Shown here one piece after another: positions 62,265 through 64,000 of a stretch of 64,000 nt of DNA. The stretch is from Chromatiaceae bacterium. Its GTDB lineage: Bacteria > Pseudomonadota > Gammaproteobacteria > Chromatiales > Chromatiaceae. How positions within the stretch are numbered: position 1 is the first letter of the stretch; the number at the start of each line of letters is the position of its first letter. The DNA is taken from positions 310,001-374,000 of the forward strand of contig JACKMU010000004.1 in the NCBI GenBank assembly GCA_024235215.1, read 5' to 3'. Position numbers and translations under genes: made by a program. The notes under the pieces were generated by a model. It did no database searches and had not been told where the DNA came from. It saw nothing but the letters and a program-made list of their open reading frames with translations.

Positions 62265-62679
62265 CCTGCTAGTCGGTGGCTGCGCAAGTACCAAGGAGGC
62301 GGTATTGCCGCAGGACGGACCCTCCATGCAGGCGATCTACGATGCGCATCTCGAGGAGATGGCGGCACGAGACCCTCAGGCACTGCGAGCAGAACTCGGC
62401 ACCCGTCCATTGAAATCCGGCGACACATCATTGGAGGGCTACACACGGGATGCCCACAACGAGATCGAGACGATATTCTCGCGCCTGCCGAATCCAACCT
62501 TGGTGATGTACGTATTCCCGCACCTCGCGACCGATGAGCGTGTGCCGGTGCCGGGTTATGCCACCACCTTTCCGATGTACGTGCGGGTCGAGTACGCCTT
62601 GCCCGGCGAGGTCTCATCCGGAGATTACGGTGACAGGCCTGCCCGTAGTGACGAACACGCCACTGACCGAAGCAAGTAG
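62221..62679 (+). CDS. TIGR03751-type ICE lipoprotein
   Basis: 152 residues. The signal peptide ends in a lipobox (LLVGGC at about residue 21). The body carries MQAIYDAHLEEMAARD and FPMYVRVEYALPGEV, as in the family. Outer-membrane lipoprotein, VirB7-like in place. It starts within the TraB-like gene in another frame. Confidence 0.87.
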   Translation: MRPRIKQVTVLISISLLVGGCASTKEAVLPQDGPSMQAIYDAHLEEMAARDPQALRAELGTRPLKSGDTSLEGYTRDAHNEIETIFSRLPNPTLVMYVFPHLATDERVPVPGYATTFPMYVRVEYALPGEVSSGDYGDRPARSDEHATDRSK

Positions 62680-62687
62680 TTATAACC

Positions 62688-64000
62688 GTGTCATCTGACC
62701 ACTCATCGAACCCACCCGTGCGAACTGCCGATGTGAAGCGCGGTTATCAACGTCCGTTGTCATTCACCGATCTGTTGCCCTGGGTGGAGTACATACCTGA
62801 GAGTCGTGCTTTCCTGTTGGAGGACGGGGTCAGCGTCGGTGCTCTGTTCGAACTGGAACCGGTCGGCACCGAGGCACGCACGGAAGGCTTTATGAATCAT
62901 CTGCGCGATGCGATCCAGACCGCGCTGACCGAAGCGATTCCAGAGATCGACGATGCCCCCTGGGTGTTGCAGGTCTATGTGCAGGACGAGCCGAGTCTCA
63001 CCCGGTTTCAGCGCGGGGTGATTGCCTATGTTCAGCCCGGTGCACGTGATTCGAACTTCACGCGCCATTATCAGCAGACCTTCGCCGAGCATCTGGCAAG
63101 GATCAGCCGACCGGGTGGCCTGTTCGAGGATGCGGCCGTTACCGGCACGCGCTGGCGGGGACAGATCCGGCGGGTCCGTGCGGTGCTTTATCGGCGCCTC
63201 AGGTTAAGGGGTAAGACCCCACCAGCCCTGGAGGTCGAGGCGGCATTGAACGATGTCGCGACCAAGTGGACAGCGGCACTGGCCAGTGCCGGTATCAGGG
63301 CTCGGCGCGGCACCGGTGCGGATCTCTACACCTGGCTCCTGCCCTGGTTCAATCCCAAACCGGAAGTTGCGGGTGGTGACCCGGACAAACTGCTCGAAGT
63401 GGCTCCTTATCCTGGCGACGAAAACCTGCCGTTCGGCTATGACTTCGCCGAGTGTCTGACGCTTGCCATGCCCTGCTCGGACAACGCCACGGCAACCTGG
63501 TGGTTCGATGGGCTGCCTCACACGCTGGTCAGCGTTCAGGGGCTGAGGCGTGCCCCGGATATCGGTCACATGACCGGTGAACACCCCTCCGGTGACCACG
63601 TCTTTGCACTGTTCGATCGCTTGCCCGAATACGCGATCATGGTCATGACACTGACACTGCGTCCACAGGATCTGATCCGCAACCATATCCATCAGGTGCG
63701 ACGTGCAGCCGTGGGGGATTCCGCTGAGGTACTGCTTACGCGGGAGGATGCCGATGCCGTCGAGCGGGAAATGGCGCAGGGCAACAAGCTCTATCCATTG
63801 AGCATCGCTTTCTATCTGCGTGGCAATGACCTTCAGGAGCTGCGTGGCAACGTCAATCGACTGAATGCGCTGCTGTTGCCGAATGGCCTGCAGCCAATCA
63901 CCCAGGAAGCGGATCTGCTGGCACTGGATGGTTACATCCGCAATCTGCCGATGGCCTATGATCCGCATCTCGACAAACTGAGCCGACGATCGCGCCTTGT
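62688..64000 (+). CDS. traC: TraC/VirB4-like conjugative ATPase, N-terminal part (TIGR03744 type)
   Basis: At least 437 residues from a GTG at 62688, open to the right edge. The start has the family's VKRGYQRPLSFTDLLPWVEY, then VGALFELEPVGTEA and a long CagE/TrbE/VirB4-like N-terminal domain with YAIMVMTLTLRPQDLIRNHI and LSIAFYLRGNDLQELRGNVN. The Walker motifs would lie beyond the window. It is the energiser of pilus assembly. The gap to the lipoprotein stop is 8 bases. Confidence 0.88.
   Translation, partial: MSSDHSSNPPVRTADVKRGYQRPLSFTDLLPWVEYIPESRAFLLEDGVSVGALFELEPVGTEARTEGFMNHLRDAIQTALTEAIPEIDDAPWVLQVYVQDEPSLTRFQRGVIAYVQPGARDSNFTRHYQQTFAEHLARISRPGGLFEDAAVTGTRWRGQIRRVRAVLYRRLRLRGKTPPALEVEAALNDVATKWTAALASAGIRARRGTGADLYTWLLPWFNPKPEVAGGDPDKLLEVAPYPGDENLPFGYDFAECLTLAMPCSDNATATWWFDGLPHTLVSVQGLRRAPDIGHMTGEHPSGDHVFALFDRLPEYAIMVMTLTLRPQDLIRNHIHQVRRAAVGDSAEVLLTREDADAVEREMAQGNKLYPLSIAFYLRGNDLQELRGNVNRLNALLLPNGLQPITQEADLLALDGYIRNLPMAYDPHLDKLSRRSRL

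Larger units (their letters stand above)
35309..64000. mobile_element. ICE of PFGI-1/ICEclc type (MPF-G conjugation), left part
   Basis: From the tRNA-Phe 3' end to the window edge the genes match the order of this ICE family: integrase, ParB-like, DUF2857, STY4528-type, PFL_4669-type, DUF3577, RadC-like, then PilL, TIGR03759, transglycosylase, TIGR03765, TraD, TIGR03747, RAQPRD and pilus-assembly genes to TraC. The relaxase, TraG/TraN-type genes and the right end are not in the window. Departures from the usual set are the missing ParA and DnaB, the presence of an actin-like ParM and an insertion at 55.9-58.0 kb. Confidence 0.92.

Overview
The window reads as the chromosome of a gammaproteobacterium carrying the left part of an integrative and conjugative element (ICE). 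The chromosomal half (about 1-35,300) has a DegS-type protease, Nif3, a complete petABC cytochrome bc1 operon, sspA-sspB, fetAB, trmB, mutY-yggX and two PEP-CTERM proteins. This content fits Chromatiales-like, possibly sulfur-oxidising, lineages; that placement is inferred from gene content and order only.

Chromosomal layout: an EAL-domain fragment at the left edge; periplasmic protease, Nif3 and respiration genes (0.4-5.6 kb); stringent-response and proteolysis adaptors, macrodomain protein and iron exporter (5.7-9.8 kb); trmB, an acyl-CoA synthetase and tRNA-Gly with a duplicated 3' end (9.8-12.9 kb); an RND efflux pair (14-18 kb); a symporter, two paired membrane coiled-coil proteins and a HEAT-repeat protein whose stop codon lies in a MITE (19-22.9 kb). 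From 22.9 to 29.4 kb lies an unusual cluster: three tandem phage-tail-collar proteins, two DUF6916-like proteins, a PEP-CTERM protein, a PRMT-like methyltransferase, a GNAT acetyltransferase and an Asp/Asn beta-hydroxylase. AsmA, an Lpp-like lipoprotein, an L,D-transpeptidase, MutY and YggX lead up to tRNA-Phe.

From tRNA-Phe (35,233-35,308) to the right edge is an ICE of the PFGI-1/ICEclc kind (MPF-G conjugation system). Its left end holds an integrase, an overlapping excisionase-like gene and a divergent S24 repressor/Cro-like pair with repeated GCTAAA/TTTAGC palindromes. A maintenance module follows: ParB-like protein, DUF2857, STY4528-type replication protein, PFL_4669-type protein, a small basic protein with an actin-like ParM, DUF3577, a RadC-type JAB protein and DUF6573. 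ParA and DnaB, expected next to ParB in this family, are not present here. A small cargo segment carries a PIN/NYN protein, a VOC protein and DNA polymerase IV. After a gene-free structured stretch and a second tyrosine recombinase, the conjugation genes run in one direction (PilL-like, TIGR03759, lytic transglycosylase, TIGR03765, TraD, TIGR03747, RAQPRD and a run of pilus-assembly proteins) up to the N-terminal part of the TraC/VirB4 ATPase, cut by the window edge. They are interrupted at 55.9-58.0 kb by an insertion with one unknown secreted protein, a gene fragment and REP-like repeats.

The most interesting unexplained items are the tail-collar/DUF6916/modifying-enzyme cluster; similar leader hairpins before three consecutive ICE genes; a chain of hairpins before the second recombinase; a perfect 26-bp inverted repeat sharing the GCTAAA motif with putative operators; and the actin-type segregation pair. 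No CRISPR array or rRNA was seen.
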